Assembly: GCF_000382705.1 (NCBI RefSeq) | Contig: NZ_ARQE01000001.1 | Span: forward strand, 167,551-231,550 | DNA: 64,000 nucleotides | Source of the DNA: Aureimonas ureilytica DSM 18598 = NBRC 106430 | GTDB taxonomy: Bacteria > Pseudomonadota > Alphaproteobacteria > Rhizobiales > Rhizobiaceae | Direction: 5' to 3' | Shown: piece after piece, positions 51,201 to 61,514 of the stretch | Layout of the letters: every line of letters begins with the position of its first letter | Numbering within the stretch: the stretch's first letter is position 1 | Translations under genes and position numbers: made by a program | Notes under the pieces: generated by a model | Seen by the model: only the letters and a program-made list of their open reading frames with translations | Databases searched by the model: none | Told to the model about the DNA's origin: nothing

Positions 51201-54070
51201 TCGGCGGGCTCCGCCTGCGCCACGCGGCGCGAGGTTTCCGCGAAGGAGTTGTAGCGCTCCTGCCAGTCCGTCGGGCCGTTGGAGGGCGAGACCTGCACAG
51301 CCGTCACCTTGTATTCCGGGCAGTTGGTGGCCCAGTCCGAGTAGTCCGTCGTCACGACGTTCGCCTGCGTCAGGGGGTGGTGGAAGGTCGTATAGACGAC
51401 GCCCGGCGCCACGCGATCGGTGATCTTCGCGCGCAGCGTCGTGTCGCCGGCCCGGCTCGCCACCTTGACGAAGGCGCCCTCGCGGATGCCCCGCTCCTCC
51501 GCGTCATGCGGGTGGATTTCGAGGAGGTCCTCCTCGTGCCACATCACGTTCTCGGTGCGCCGGGTCTGCGCGCCGACATTGTACTGCGACAGGATGCGGC
51601 CCGTGGTGAGGAGCAGCGGGAAGCGCGGGCCGACCTTCTCGTCCGTCGGCACATATTCGGTGACGACGAAGAGACCCTTGCCGCGCACGAAGCCTTCCAT
51701 GTGCATCAGGGGCGTGCCGAGCGGGGCCTTCTCGTTCACCGGCCATTGCAGCGATTCCGCCTCCAGCCGTTCGTAGGAGACGCCGGCAAAGGTCGGGGTG
51801 AGCGCCGCGATCTCGTCCATGATCTCGGACGGGTGGCTGTAATTCATGGGGAAGCCGAGGGCGTTGGCGAGCAACTGGGTGATTTCCCAGTCGGCATAGC
51901 CGTTCTTCGGCTTCATCACGCGGCGCACGCGCTGGATGCGACGCTCGGCATTGGTGAAGGTGCCGTCCTTTTCGAGGAAGGTCGAGCCCGGCAGGAAGAC
52001 ATGGGCGTGGACGGCGGTCTCGTTCAGGAACAGGTCCTGCACCACGACGCATTCCATCGCAGCCAAGCCGGCCGTGACATGGCGCGTGTTGGGGTCGGAC
52101 TGGAGGATGTCCTCGCCCTGGATGTAGATGCCCTTGAACTCGCCCTCGACGGCGGCGTCCAGCATGTTGGGAATGCGCATGCCCGGCTCGTCGTCGAGTT
52201 CGACGCCCCACATGGTCTCGAACAGGGCGCGCGCCGTGTCGTCCGACACGTGGCGATAGCCCGACAATTCGTGCGGGAAGGAGCCCATGTCGCAGGCGCC
52301 CTGCACGTTGTTCTGGCCGCGCAAGGGGTTCACGCCGGCGCCGCGCTTGCCGATATTGCCGGTGGCCATGGCGAGGTTGGCGATCGCCATGACGGTGGTC
52401 GAGCCCTGAGAGTGCTCCGTGACGCCGAGACCGTAATAGATCGCGGCGCGCCCGCCGGTGGCGTAGAGCCTTGCGGCGGCGCGAAGGTCGTCCGCCGGCA
52501 CGCGCGTCATCGGCTCCGTGGCTTCCGGCGAGCGCGAGGCGTCGGAGACGAACTCGGCCCAGGCCTGGAAGGCTTCGAGGTCGCAGCGCTCGCGCACGTA
52601 GGCCTCGTCGATCAGCCCTTCCGTCACGATCACATGCGCCATGGCCGTGAGCACCGCGACATTGGTGCCGGGGCGCAGCGGCAGGTGGTGCGCGGCCTCG
52701 ACATGGGGCGTCTTCACGAGGTCGATGCGGCGGGGGTCGATGACGATGAGGTCCGCCCCTTCGCGCAGGCGCTTCTTCATGCGGCTGGCGAAGACCGGGT
52801 GCCCGTCCGTCGGATTGGCGCCGATCACGAGGATGACGTCGGCTTCCTCGACGGAATCGAAGTCCTGCGTGCCGGCCGAGGTGCCGAGCGTCGTCTTCAG
52901 GCCATAGCCCGTCGGCGAGTGGCAGACGCGCGCGCAGGTGTCGACATTGTTGTTGCCGAACCCGGCGCGGATCAGCTTCTGGACGAGAAAGGTCTCCTCG
53001 TTCGTGCAGCGCGACGAGGTGATGCCGCCGACGGAATTGCGCCCGTATTTGCCCTGGATGCGCTTGAACTCGGAGGCCGTGTGGGCGATCGCCTCCTCCC
53101 ACGAGACCTCGCGCCAGGGCTCGGACGTGGAGGCGCGGATCATCGGCGAGGTGATGCGCTCGCGGTGGTTGGCATAGCCATAGGCGAAGCGGCCCTTGAC
53201 ACAGGAATGGCCGTGGTTCGCCTTGCCGTCCTTCCACGGCACCATGCGCACCAGCTCTTCGCCGCGCATCTCGGCCTTGAAGGAGCAGCCGACGCCGCAA
53301 TAGGCGCAGGTCGTGACCTTGGAATGCTCCGGCACGCCCATGGCGACGACAGACTTCTCCATCAGCGTCGCCGTCGGGCAGGCCTGCACGCAGGCGCCGC
53401 AGGAGACGCATTCGGAGGAGAAGAAATCCTGCCCCTGGCTCGGGCTGACGCGGCTGTCGAATCCTCTGCCGGCGATCGTCAGCGCGAAGGTGCCCTGCAC
53501 CTCCTCGCAGGCCCGCACGCAGCGCGAGCACACGATGCACTTGGAGGGGTCGTACTGGAAATAGGGGTTGGAGAGGTCCTTCTCCATGAAGAGCGGGTTC
53601 GGGGCACCGTGCTCATGGGGGTGGACATGGTTCTCGCCATGCTGGCCGTAGCGCACCTCGCGAAGGCCCACTTCCCCGGCCGTGTCCTGAAGTTCGCAGT
53701 CGCCATTGGCCGAGCAGGTCAGGCAGTCCAGCGGGTGGTCGGAGATGTAGAGCTCCATGACGCCCCGGCGCAGCTTCGCCAGCCGGTCGGTCTGCGTCTT
53801 CACCACCATGCCTTCCGCCACCAGCGTCGTGCAGGAGGCCGGCGTGCCGCGCATGCCCTCGACCTCGACGAGGCACATGCGGCAGGAGCCGAAGGGCTCG
53901 AGGCTATCGGTCGCGCAGAGCTTCGGGATCTTGGTGCCCATCTCGGCGGCCGCGCGCATCAAGCTCGTGCCGAGGGGAACGGAGATCGTCTCCCCGTCGA
54001 TGGTGAGGGTCACGTTTTTGTCGGCGTGACGGGCGGGCGTGCCGTAATCGGTTTCGGGAACGAGAGACAT
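51197..54070 (-). CDS. fdsA: NAD-dependent formate dehydrogenase alpha subunit (molybdenum/tungsten)
   Basis: A 957-residue catalytic subunit. In order: an N-terminal [2Fe-2S] domain (cysteines near 51, 62, 65, 79), the H-x3-C-x2-C-x5-C cluster segment (H-P-L-D-C-L-T-C near 109-116), two 4Fe-4S motifs (C-I-V-C-S-R-C near 158-164 and C-V-S-C-G-A-C near 202-208), then the cofactor domain with C-A-Y-C-G-V-G-C near 235-242 and the catalytic cysteine in C-A-R-V-C-H-S-P-T-G near 356-365. Cysteine rather than selenocysteine is used. AAGGAGG precedes ATG 54070. It oxidises formate to CO2 and passes electrons to FdsB/FdsG. Confidence 0.95.
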   Translation of the reverse strand: MSLVPETDYGTPARHADKNVTLTIDGETISVPLGTSLMRAAAEMGTKIPKLCATDSLEPFGSCRMCLVEVEGMRGTPASCTTLVAEGMVVKTQTDRLAKLRRGVMELYISDHPLDCLTCSANGDCELQDTAGEVGLREVRYGQHGENHVHPHEHGAPNPLFMEKDLSNPYFQYDPSKCIVCSRCVRACEEVQGTFALTIAGRGFDSRVSPSQGQDFFSSECVSCGACVQACPTATLMEKSVVAMGVPEHSKVTTCAYCGVGCSFKAEMRGEELVRMVPWKDGKANHGHSCVKGRFAYGYANHRERITSPMIRASTSEPWREVSWEEAIAHTASEFKRIQGKYGRNSVGGITSSRCTNEETFLVQKLIRAGFGNNNVDTCARVCHSPTGYGLKTTLGTSAGTQDFDSVEEADVILVIGANPTDGHPVFASRMKKRLREGADLIVIDPRRIDLVKTPHVEAAHHLPLRPGTNVAVLTAMAHVIVTEGLIDEAYVRERCDLEAFQAWAEFVSDASRSPEATEPMTRVPADDLRAAARLYATGGRAAIYYGLGVTEHSQGSTTVMAIANLAMATGNIGKRGAGVNPLRGQNNVQGACDMGSFPHELSGYRHVSDDTARALFETMWGVELDDEPGMRIPNMLDAAVEGEFKGIYIQGEDILQSDPNTRHVTAGLAAMECVVVQDLFLNETAVHAHVFLPGSTFLEKDGTFTNAERRIQRVRRVMKPKNGYADWEITQLLANALGFPMNYSHPSEIMDEIAALTPTFAGVSYERLEAESLQWPVNEKAPLGTPLMHMEGFVRGKGLFVVTEYVPTDEKVGPRFPLLLTTGRILSQYNVGAQTRRTENVMWHEEDLLEIHPHDAEERGIREGAFVKVASRAGDTTLRAKITDRVAPGVVYTTFHHPLTQANVVTTDYSDWATNCPEYKVTAVQVSPSNGPTDWQERYNSFAETSRRVAQAEPAE

Positions 54071-54083
54071 GGGGACGTCCTCC

Positions 54084-55661
54084 TTATTCCGCCGCCTGGA
54101 GACCGGCCGGCAAGCGGCGGGCATCGAGGTCGAAATCTTCCGGGAAATGGGTCATGGCGCTGGTCACGGGATAGGGCGTGAAGCCGCCGAGCGCGCAGAG
54201 CGAGCCGAACTTCATCGTGTCGCAGAGATCGGCGAGCAGCGTGAGTTCGGCGCCGACCGGCTGGCGCGCCTCGCGTTTGGCGAGGATGCGGTCCACCGTC
54301 TCGACGCCGCGCACGGCGCCGATGCGGCAGGGCGTGCACTTGCCGCAGCTTTCCGCCGCGCAGAACTCCATGGCGAAGCGGGCCATGTGGGCCATGTCGA
54401 CCGTGTCGTCGAAGACGGTGATGCCGCCATGGCCGATCAGGCCGTCGCGCTTGGCGAATTCCTCGTAGTCGAAGGGCGTGTCGAAGAGCGAGGGGGGAAA
54501 GTAGGCGCCGAGCGGGCCGCCGACCTGCACGGCCCGCACCGGACGGCCGGACGCCGTGCCACCGCCGATCTCGTTGACCAGCTCTCCGAGCGTGATGCCG
54601 AAGGGCACCTCGACGAGGCCGCCATACTTCACGTTGCCGGCGAGCTGCACCGGCATGGTGCCGCGCGAGCGCCCCAAGCCGAGCCGCTCGTAGGCTTCCG
54701 GTCCCTCAGAGAAGATCGCGGGGACGGCGGCGAGCGACAGGACGTTGTTGACCACCGTCGGCATGCCGAACAGGCCCTGAAGCGCGGGAAGCGGCGGCTT
54801 GGCGCGCACGATGCCGCGCTTGCCCTCGATGGAATTGAGGAGCGAGGTCTCCTCGCCGCAGACATAAGCGCCCGCGCCGACGCGCACCTCCATGTCGAAA
54901 CCGAGCCCGGAGCCGCCGACCGACGCACCGAGCCACCCGGCGCGGCGCGCGCCGAGAATGGCCTCTTCCATCGCCTCGATCGCGTGGGGGTATTCGGAGC
55001 GGATATAGATGTAGCCGTAGGTCGCCCCGACCGAGATTCCGGCGATGGCCATGCCCTCGACCAGCCGGAACGGATCGCCTTCCATGGTCATCCGGTCCGC
55101 GAACGTGCCGGAATCGCCCTCGTCGGCGTTGCAGACCACGTATTTCTGATCGGCCACGGCGCGGCGCACCGTGTCCCATTTGATGCCGGTCGGGAAGCCC
55201 GCGCCGCCGCGACCGCGCAGGCCCGAGGCCGCCACCGTCTTGACGCGCGCCTCGGCATCCATCCCGAGCGCGGCTTTCAGGCCGCGCCAGCCGCCATGGG
55301 CGGCGTAATCGCTTTCCGAGCGCGGATCGACCACGCCGCAGAGCGCCATGGTGGAGCGGGTCTGGCGCGCCAGGAACGGATGTTCCTCCGGCCGCCCGAT
55401 GCAGAGCGGATGCGCGCCGCCTTCCAGAAAGCCGGTGGCGAGAAGCGAGGCGACGTCGCCCGTCGCGACGGGGCCGTAGGCGATGCGCCCCTCCGGCGTT
55501 TCGACCTCGACCAGCGGCTCCAGCCAGTGCATGCCGCGCGAGCCGGTGCGCACGATCTCGATGGCCTGACCGGATGCGGCCAAGGCGGCGGCGACCTCGT
55601 CGGCCCCGACGGCGACGGCGGCCGCGTCGCGCGGCACGAAGATGCGGATGGGCGTGCTCAT
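54084..55661 (-). CDS. fdsB: NAD-dependent formate dehydrogenase beta subunit (NuoF-like)
   Basis: A 525-residue subunit with the NuoF architecture. FMN/NADH-binding motifs: G-L-R-G-R-G-G-A-G-F-P near 148-158, C-N-A-D-E-G-D-S-G near 178-186, and the [4Fe-4S] site E-S-C-G-K-C-T-P-C-R near 450-459. The N-terminal thioredoxin-like region covers about 1-110. ATG 55661 overlaps the fdsG stop (ATGA at 55658-55661). It transfers electrons from the iron-sulfur chain to NAD. Confidence 0.95.
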   Translation of the reverse strand: MSTPIRIFVPRDAAAVAVGADEVAAALAASGQAIEIVRTGSRGMHWLEPLVEVETPEGRIAYGPVATGDVASLLATGFLEGGAHPLCIGRPEEHPFLARQTRSTMALCGVVDPRSESDYAAHGGWRGLKAALGMDAEARVKTVAASGLRGRGGAGFPTGIKWDTVRRAVADQKYVVCNADEGDSGTFADRMTMEGDPFRLVEGMAIAGISVGATYGYIYIRSEYPHAIEAMEEAILGARRAGWLGASVGGSGLGFDMEVRVGAGAYVCGEETSLLNSIEGKRGIVRAKPPLPALQGLFGMPTVVNNVLSLAAVPAIFSEGPEAYERLGLGRSRGTMPVQLAGNVKYGGLVEVPFGITLGELVNEIGGGTASGRPVRAVQVGGPLGAYFPPSLFDTPFDYEEFAKRDGLIGHGGITVFDDTVDMAHMARFAMEFCAAESCGKCTPCRIGAVRGVETVDRILAKREARQPVGAELTLLADLCDTMKFGSLCALGGFTPYPVTSAMTHFPEDFDLDARRLPAGLQAAE

Positions 55662-56143
55662 CGGATCGCCTCCTCGATGATGGTGGTGAGCCGGTCTTCC
55701 GACAGGCGGCCGTGGAGCTTGCCGTCCACCATGGCGGCGGGGGCGACGGAGCAGAGGCCGAGGCAATAGACCGGCTCCAGCGTCGCCGCGCCGTCGCCCG
55801 TCGTGCCGTCCATGGGCACGCCGAGAAGCCGCTCGGCGGCGGCCTGCAGCTTGCGCCCGCCCGCCGCCTGACAGGCCTCGGCGGCGCAGATCTTGACGAC
55901 GGTGCGACCCGCCGGCTGGCGGCGGAAGTCGTGATAGAAGGTCAGAACGCCGTGCACGTCGGCGCGCGAGAGGTTCAGCGCCTCGGCGATCACGGGCACG
56001 GTGGCGTCGTCCACCATGCCGAACTCGGCCTGGACGTCGTGAAGGATCGGCAGGAGCGCGCCCGCCCGGTTCTTGTGGGCGGCGATGATCTCATCGAGCC
56101 GTTCGCGGTCGAAGGGTGCGGAGCGCCGTGCGGAATCGAGCAT
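55658..56143 (-). CDS. fdsG: NAD-dependent formate dehydrogenase gamma subunit (NuoE-like)
   Basis: A 161-residue thioredoxin-like [2Fe-2S] subunit. The cluster cysteines are in I-C-A-A-E-A-C-Q near 85-92 and Y-C-L-G-L-C near 127-132. G-V-L-T-F-Y-H-D-F near 64-72 is the usual pre-cluster motif. It is the first fds gene, 62 bp after the OFA transporter gene, and overlaps fdsB by ATGA. Confidence 0.94.
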   Translation of the reverse strand: MLDSARRSAPFDRERLDEIIAAHKNRAGALLPILHDVQAEFGMVDDATVPVIAEALNLSRADVHGVLTFYHDFRRQPAGRTVVKICAAEACQAAGGRKLQAAAERLLGVPMDGTTGDGAATLEPVYCLGLCSVAPAAMVDGKLHGRLSEDRLTTIIEEAIR

Positions 56144-56205
56144 GTGGGTCTCCCGAAAGGATCAGGGGCCGGCGCGGGTGGAGCCGCGCCGGCCGGGACT
56201 TGGCT

Positions 56206-57867
56206 CTAGAAGAGGGCTGTCGCCTTCATGAGCGTGATGTAGACGCCCCAGAGGAGCGGCAGGCCGACCGCGAGCCAGGCGATCACGGCCGGGCCGCTGA
56301 CGCCGCCGCGTCCGATGCCGTAGTCGCCGCCGACGGGCATCGCGGTGGCGCCGACGGTGGCGAGCTTCGGCTTGGCCGCGCCCTTGGCCTCCTGGCGCAT
56401 CTGCCACTTCTCCGCCACCGGCCGCACCAGGAGGTTGGCCACGAAGCCGACCGCCAGCAGCGCCGCCATGGTGAAGAAGATCGGCTGATAGACGGCTTCG
56501 CGCGGCACGCCGGACGCGATCTGCGCGTCGCGGATATTGCCGGTGATGAGACCGCCGAAGATGCCGGCCAGCGACCATGCGGTGAGCAGGCGACCATGGA
56601 TGGCGCCGACGAACTTGGTGCCGAACACGTCGGCCAGATAGGCCGGCACGGTGGCGAAGCCGCCGCCATACATGGAGGCGATCACGCAGAAGGACGCGAC
56701 GAAGACGAAGAGAAGGCTGCTCGACGCCGCGAAGGGGATCAGCACGGCGTAGAGCGCGATGCCAAGCGCCAGGATCACCGCATACATGGTCTTGCGGCCG
56801 AGCTTGTCGGAGAAGGACGCCCAGAAGAAGCGCCCGCCGATGTTGAACAGCGAGACGAGGCCGACGAAACCGGCACCGACCGCTGCGGCTGCCGTGCGCT
56901 GCTCGGGCGTGAAGTTCAGGAAGGCGACGCCGTCCGCGCCGATCAGGCGGCCGCCGAAGATTTCCTGCAGCATGGGCGAGGCGACGCCGATCAGGCCGAT
57001 CGAAGCCGTCACGTTGATGAGGAGCACGGTCCAGATCAGCCAGAACTGGGGCGTCTTGTGCGCGTCCTTCAGATGCACGTCGCCGGTGGCGATCATGCGG
57101 TTGCCGGTCGCAGCGGGCGGCGTCCAGCCGGCGGGGCGCCAGTTCTCGGGCGGCACGCGGTAGCCGAGCGCGCCAGCCACCATGAAGACGAAATAGCCGG
57201 CGGCAAGAACCAGGAAGGTCTGCCAGACGCCGACGCCTTCCGCATTCGCGAAATGGCGCATCAGGATGTCGGCCAGGGGCGAGCCGATCATCGCGCCGCC
57301 GCCGAAGCCCATGATCGCCATGCCGGTCGCCATGCCGCGCCGATCGGGAAACCACTTGATCAGGGTCGAGACCGGCGAGATGTAGCCGAGCCCGAGGCCG
57401 ATGCCGCCGATAAGGCCGGAGCCCAGCCACATCAGCCAGAGCTGGTGAACGTAGATGCCGAGGGCCGAGATCACCATGCCGCCGCACCAGCACACGGCCG
57501 CGACGAGACCGGCCTTGCGCGGACCCGCCCGCTCCAGCCAGCCGCCCCAGATGGCGGCGGCGGCGCCGAGCACCACGAAGAACAGCGTGTACATCCAGAG
57601 GAGGTCCGACACGCGCCAGTCGCACGTCGTCGTGAACAGGGCGGTGGCGAGGGTCATGCCCTCGCAGGCGACGGCCTGGCTGACGCCGAGGGCGCGCGAC
57701 AGGGGCAGCCAGAACACCGAGAAGCCGTAGGCCATGCCGATGCACAAGTGAATGGCGAGCGCGCAGGGCGGGATCAGCCAGCGGTTGAAGCCGGCTTTGG
57801 CGACCGTGTTCTCACGGTCGAGAAACCCCACGCCCGGTGGTCGCGCTGCGTCGGCGGCTGAACTCAT
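56206..57867 (-). CDS. OFA-family MFS transporter (oxalate/formate antiporter-like)
   Basis: A 553-residue major facilitator with 12 spans and an extended cytoplasmic tail. Family features include W-L-E-R-A-G-P-R-K-A near 89-98, the G-S-G-L-I-G-G-I-G-L-G-L-G-Y near 129-142 and K-W-F-P-D-R-R-G-M-A-T-G near 150-161. These fit the OFA group that includes OxlT. ATG 57867 follows GGGGGAGAGA. Its position between a LysR regulator and fdsGBAD suggests formate, oxalate or a related monocarboxylate enters through it; no oxalate decarboxylation genes are visible in this window. Confidence 0.88.
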   Translation of the reverse strand: MSSAADAARPPGVGFLDRENTVAKAGFNRWLIPPCALAIHLCIGMAYGFSVFWLPLSRALGVSQAVACEGMTLATALFTTTCDWRVSDLLWMYTLFFVVLGAAAAIWGGWLERAGPRKAGLVAAVCWCGGMVISALGIYVHQLWLMWLGSGLIGGIGLGLGYISPVSTLIKWFPDRRGMATGMAIMGFGGGAMIGSPLADILMRHFANAEGVGVWQTFLVLAAGYFVFMVAGALGYRVPPENWRPAGWTPPAATGNRMIATGDVHLKDAHKTPQFWLIWTVLLINVTASIGLIGVASPMLQEIFGGRLIGADGVAFLNFTPEQRTAAAAVGAGFVGLVSLFNIGGRFFWASFSDKLGRKTMYAVILALGIALYAVLIPFAASSSLLFVFVASFCVIASMYGGGFATVPAYLADVFGTKFVGAIHGRLLTAWSLAGIFGGLITGNIRDAQIASGVPREAVYQPIFFTMAALLAVGFVANLLVRPVAEKWQMRQEAKGAAKPKLATVGATAMPVGGDYGIGRGGVSGPAVIAWLAVGLPLLWGVYITLMKATALF

Positions 57868-57977
57868 CGATCTCTCCCCCAAATGGCGACGAGGCTTCGA
57901 CCCTCCGGTCGTGCCCCTCTTATCCGGGGAAGGTCGAGGCAAAATTAGAACGAGTCAAACATAGGCGGATCAATCGC

Positions 57978-57996
57978 TGATAGGACTTATCTATCA
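57978..57996 (-). promoter_or_regulatory. LysR-type inverted repeat upstream of the transporter-fds operon
   Basis: TGATAG (57978-57983) and CTATCA (57991-57996) are perfect inverted 6-mers 7 bp apart; the inner part fits ATAG-N7-CTAT, the half-site form of OxyR and relatives. It overlaps the last bases of the lysR gene, about 110 bp upstream of the transporter start. Confidence 0.65.
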
Positions 57997-58920
57997 AAGC
58001 GCCGTTTCGGGCTGTCGCAGCGGTTCGATGCGACGGCGGAATTCGGCCGAGCGGACCGAGGCGAGCACGGCGCGCGTCAGCGCGGACATCGGATGGCGAT
58101 CGAGCACCACGAGGCCCACGGCCTGCGGCGGCGACGGATCGTCGAAGGGAAGAACCAGGATCGCGGGGTCGCGCTCGGCGCTGCGGGCGTGGGGATGGGG
58201 CAGGATCGAGGACAGGCCGCCGAGCCTGACCATGGAGAGAAGCGCGGTGTAGGAATTGGCGGTCGCGCGCGGGCGCACCTGTGCGCCGACGCGCGCCATC
58301 TGGGCATCGAGAATGCGCCGGTTCTGCATGTCGCGGGTCAGGAGGCAGAGCGGCACGGCGGCCGCTTCCGTCCAGGACACGGAGCTGCGGTCCTTGAACG
58401 GCCCGTCGGCGGGCGTGGCGAGGAGGTAGCGCTCCTCGTAGAAGGTCCAGCTGATGACCCCCGAAAGCGGCTCGTTCTCTAGATAGGTGATGCCGCCGTC
58501 GATATCGTGCGCATGGAGCGCGCGCTCGATCTCGCGCGAGGTCATGGAGAGGATCACCGGCTGCAATTCGGGATGGTCGAGCGCCAGAACCGGCGGCAGG
58601 ACGCCGGCGGCCGGCATGGCGGCGGGGATGACGCCGAGCCGCAGCCGCCCGGTCAAGGCGAGGCCGGGGCGCCCGGCGGCGTTCAGAAGCCCGTCCCAGT
58701 CGTGCAGCACCTGCTGCGCCCAGGGCAGCGCCCCCTCGCCTTCCGCCGTCAGCCCGACGAAGCGCCGGTCGCGGCGCACGAGCTCGACGCCGAGCGAGGT
58801 TTCGAGCGAGGCGATGCCGGCCGACAGCGTCGGCTGCGACACGCCGCAGCTTTCGGCGGCGCGCCGGAAATGGCCGACCCGCGCCAGCGTCACGAAATAC
58901 TGGAGATGGCGAATCTGCAT
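57994..58920 (-). CDS. LysR-family regulator of the formate dehydrogenase cluster
   Basis: A 308-residue LysR regulator. The N-terminal helix-turn-helix includes [15 protein letters not shown] near 9-23 and S-Q-P-T-L-S-A-G-I near 28-36; the effector domain covers about 90-300. It is transcribed in the same direction as the transporter and fds genes, 126 bp upstream, and a perfect inverted repeat with an OxyR/LysR-type ATAG-N7-CTAT core lies at its end. It probably activates the fds operon in response to formate, by analogy with FdsR; the ligand is inferred. Confidence 0.88.
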   Translation of the reverse strand: MQIRHLQYFVTLARVGHFRRAAESCGVSQPTLSAGIASLETSLGVELVRRDRRFVGLTAEGEGALPWAQQVLHDWDGLLNAAGRPGLALTGRLRLGVIPAAMPAAGVLPPVLALDHPELQPVILSMTSREIERALHAHDIDGGITYLENEPLSGVISWTFYEERYLLATPADGPFKDRSSVSWTEAAAVPLCLLTRDMQNRRILDAQMARVGAQVRPRATANSYTALLSMVRLGGLSSILPHPHARSAERDPAILVLPFDDPSPPQAVGLVVLDRHPMSALTRAVLASVRSAEFRRRIEPLRQPETAL

Positions 58921-59438
58921 CGGGGCTCCGCTTGGCGCATGGAGCCGAGGCTAGAGCCTGGGACGCCCCGGCGACAAGCGCCGCAACCTCGCAGGGCGCA
59001 TTCGACGCGTCATGCCGCAAGCTGCGGCGAGCCGGCGGGTTTCGATCGGCTCGACCAGAACGGCGCCGACCTGCTCCTCGCGCATCGGCCTGGCCTAGAA
59101 ATGGCCCTCGATCGGCGGGCAGCCGATGCCCTGGAGGAAACCGGGCGTCGGGCTCGGCCAGCGGGCGAGGAAGATTTCGACTTCGAAAACCGCCGCTCGC
59201 AAGGCCCGCTCGATCGAGCCCGTTTCCTCAGGACGCCCGGACGAGTCGAGCCGGACGGCTCCAACTCTCCGGAAAACGACCTGCCGCTCGGGGATTGGGT
59301 GAAAAACGTCAAAGTCCATATTGGGTTAGGTTCAGTAAAATGGCCGTAAGCTTAATGTAAATTAAAGCTGTACGCCTAAGAATTTGGCCAACCGCAATCT
59401 CGTCGCCCCATAAGGTGCGGCTCCACCGGAGTGGGTTC
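58921..59438. other. Intergenic region between divergent lysR and the chemoreceptor
   Basis: A 518-bp gap. Most is GC-rich without recognisable features. A 74-codon minus-strand frame (59095-59319) reads protein-like but has no ribosome-binding site and no known family. The last 110 bp (59315-59438) are AT-richer (GGGTTAGG, AAGCTTAATGTAAATTAAAGC) and should contain the chemoreceptor promoter; GGAG at 59428-59431 is its ribosome-binding site. Confidence 0.45.
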
Positions 59439-61514
59439 ATGCGCCTCAGCGTCAAGCTGAAATTGGGAGCAAGTTTCGGAGCAATCCTGATCCTGACGGG
59501 AGCGGCCGGCTATTTCGGCGTGTCGTCGTTGTCGCGCACCAACGAGATGTTCCGCGATTTCGCCGAAGGTCCGTTCCGTCAGGTCGACGAAAGCGGCGAC
59601 ATCAAGAATGCGCTGAACGTGGTCCGACGCGATATCCTGGCCTCCGTCGAGTCCAACGATCCCGAAACGCTGCGCAAGCTCGCCTCCGAATACGAGCGGA
59701 ACTGGCAGTCCATCCAGACCAATCTCGCCGAGATCATGAGCGGCATGACGACCGAAGAACGGCAGTCCTTCGCCGATCTGGAGCCGATGCTCGCCGAACT
59801 GAGAACCGTGTCGGACGCGACCCTGGCAGCCGGGCAGCAAGCCAATGTCGCGGCGACCGAAAATGGCATCAGGACGACGGAGGAGCCGGTTGCCGCGCTG
59901 GTGACGGCGCTGAGGGCGCTGCAGGACGGCTTGAAGACGACGCGGCTCGACACGCTCGCGGCGCGCGAGGCGATCCAGCGCGTCATGACCTCGATCCTCG
60001 ACGCGCGCCTGCAGATGGCGCGCGCGCTGGCCCTGTCCGACGATGCCGTGATCGCCAAGGCCAGCGACCGGCTGACTGCGCTCGATGCCGAGATTCGCGG
60101 CGATCTCACGTCGCTGGGAACGAGCCTGCCCCTGCTCGCCCCCCAGATCGGCGCGCTCCAGACCGCCTGGGGCCAGACCTTCCAGCAGATGCGCGCGGCG
60201 GCCGATATCGGCGTCGCCAACTGGATGGCGCGGGCGCATGTCCTCATCGAAACCCAGCAGCGCCCGAAGGCCGAGGCTGCCGCCCAGCGTTTCGAGGCCC
60301 TCGGCAACGAGGCCGCGCGATCGGCCGCAACCTATCTTTCGAACTCGTCGCAGGCCTTCGAGACGACGCGCCTGACGCTGATCGCGCTGGTCAGCGGCGC
60401 CGTGGTGCTTGGCGGCTGCGCAGCGGCCTGGATCGCGCTTTCCATCGCGCGCCGGCTGAACGTCGCCGTGCGGCTCGCCAACGCGATCGGCGAGGGCGAC
60501 CTGACGCAACGCGTGCGGGCCGGACAATCGGACGAGATCGACGACCTTCTGGGCGCGATGAACGCCATGAGCGACAAGCTGTCGGACTATGCTCAGGTCG
60601 TCACCGCCTCCTCCGGCAAGGTCGCGGCCGGATCGACCCAATCGGCCGCGACGGCCGAGCGGCTTTCGGCGGGTTCGAGCGAGCAGGCGGCGGCGTCCGA
60701 GCAGGCCTCGGCGGCGATCGAAGAAATGAGCGCCAATGTGCGCCAGAATGCCGACAATGCCACGACCACCGAAAAGATCGCCGTGCAGGCCGCCGCGAGC
60801 GCGGAAAAGTCCGGCACCGCCGTCACGGCCTCCGTCGAGGCCATGCGCACCATCGCGGAGAAAATCCGCATCGTTCAGGAAATCGCGCGCCAGACCGATC
60901 TTCTGGCGCTGAACGCCGCGATCGAAGCCGCGCGCGCCGGCCAGCACGGCAAGGGTTTCGCCGTCGTGGCCTCGGAAGTGCGCAAGCTCGCCGAGCGCAG
61001 CCAGGCGGCGGCGAGCGAGATCGGCACCTTGTCCACGCAGTCGCTTCTCACCTCGGAAGAAGCCGGCCAGATGCTGAACGCGCTTCTGCCCGACATTCAG
61101 AAGACGGCCGAACTCGTCTCGGAAATCTCGGCCGCCTGCCGCGAGCAGTCGATCGGGATCGAGCAGATCAACCAGGCGATCGGCCAGCTCGATCAGGTGA
61201 CGCAGTCCAATGCCGGCGCGGCCGGCGAGATGGCCGCGACGGCGGACGAGCTTTCGGCCGAGGTGCGCCGCCTTCAGGACGGCACGCGCTTCTTCCGAAC
61301 CGGCGCCGCGACCCCGGCGGTGGTACCCGTGCCCGCCCCCAAGGCCGCCGCGCCGAAGGCGGCGGCCGCCGAAGACGTGCGCGCCCTTCAGGCCAAGGCG
61401 CAGAGCTTCCAGCCCGCGCCCCGCCCCGCGCGGGACAGCGCCACGCCGGAGAAGGCGCCCGTCCGGGGTCTCGATCTCGACCTCGACGCCGACTTCGAGA
61501 AGATGAGCGCCTGA
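59439..61514 (+). CDS. Membrane methyl-accepting chemotaxis protein
   Basis: A 691-residue chemoreceptor. Transmembrane helix 1 lies near residues 10-30, a helical ligand-binding domain of about 280 residues follows, then helix 2 near 313-335, a HAMP domain near 337-390 and the signalling domain with the conserved tip ([15 protein letters not shown]) near 480-495. The C terminus is an alanine/proline-rich linker (about 625-670) ending in an acidic tail ([11 protein letters not shown]). ATG 59439 has GGAG eight nucleotides upstream. It signals to CheA/CheW; no che genes are in the window. The ligand is unknown. Confidence 0.94.
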   Translation: MRLSVKLKLGASFGAILILTGAAGYFGVSSLSRTNEMFRDFAEGPFRQVDESGDIKNALNVVRRDILASVESNDPETLRKLASEYERNWQSIQTNLAEIMSGMTTEERQSFADLEPMLAELRTVSDATLAAGQQANVAATENGIRTTEEPVAALVTALRALQDGLKTTRLDTLAAREAIQRVMTSILDARLQMARALALSDDAVIAKASDRLTALDAEIRGDLTSLGTSLPLLAPQIGALQTAWGQTFQQMRAAADIGVANWMARAHVLIETQQRPKAEAAAQRFEALGNEAARSAATYLSNSSQAFETTRLTLIALVSGAVVLGGCAAAWIALSIARRLNVAVRLANAIGEGDLTQRVRAGQSDEIDDLLGAMNAMSDKLSDYAQVVTASSGKVAAGSTQSAATAERLSAGSSEQAAASEQASAAIEEMSANVRQNADNATTTEKIAVQAAASAEKSGTAVTASVEAMRTIAEKIRIVQEIARQTDLLALNAAIEAARAGQHGKGFAVVASEVRKLAERSQAAASEIGTLSTQSLLTSEEAGQMLNALLPDIQKTAELVSEISAACREQSIGIEQINQAIGQLDQVTQSNAGAAGEMAATADELSAEVRRLQDGTRFFRTGAATPAVVPVPAPKAAAPKAAAAEDVRALQAKAQSFQPAPRPARDSATPEKAPVRGLDLDLDADFEKMSA

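Noticed and set aside
59095-59319. A 74-codon minus-strand ORF that reads rather protein-like
   Set aside because: No ribosome-binding site, no known family, and a plus-strand frame is open there too; it is mentioned only in the intergenic description.
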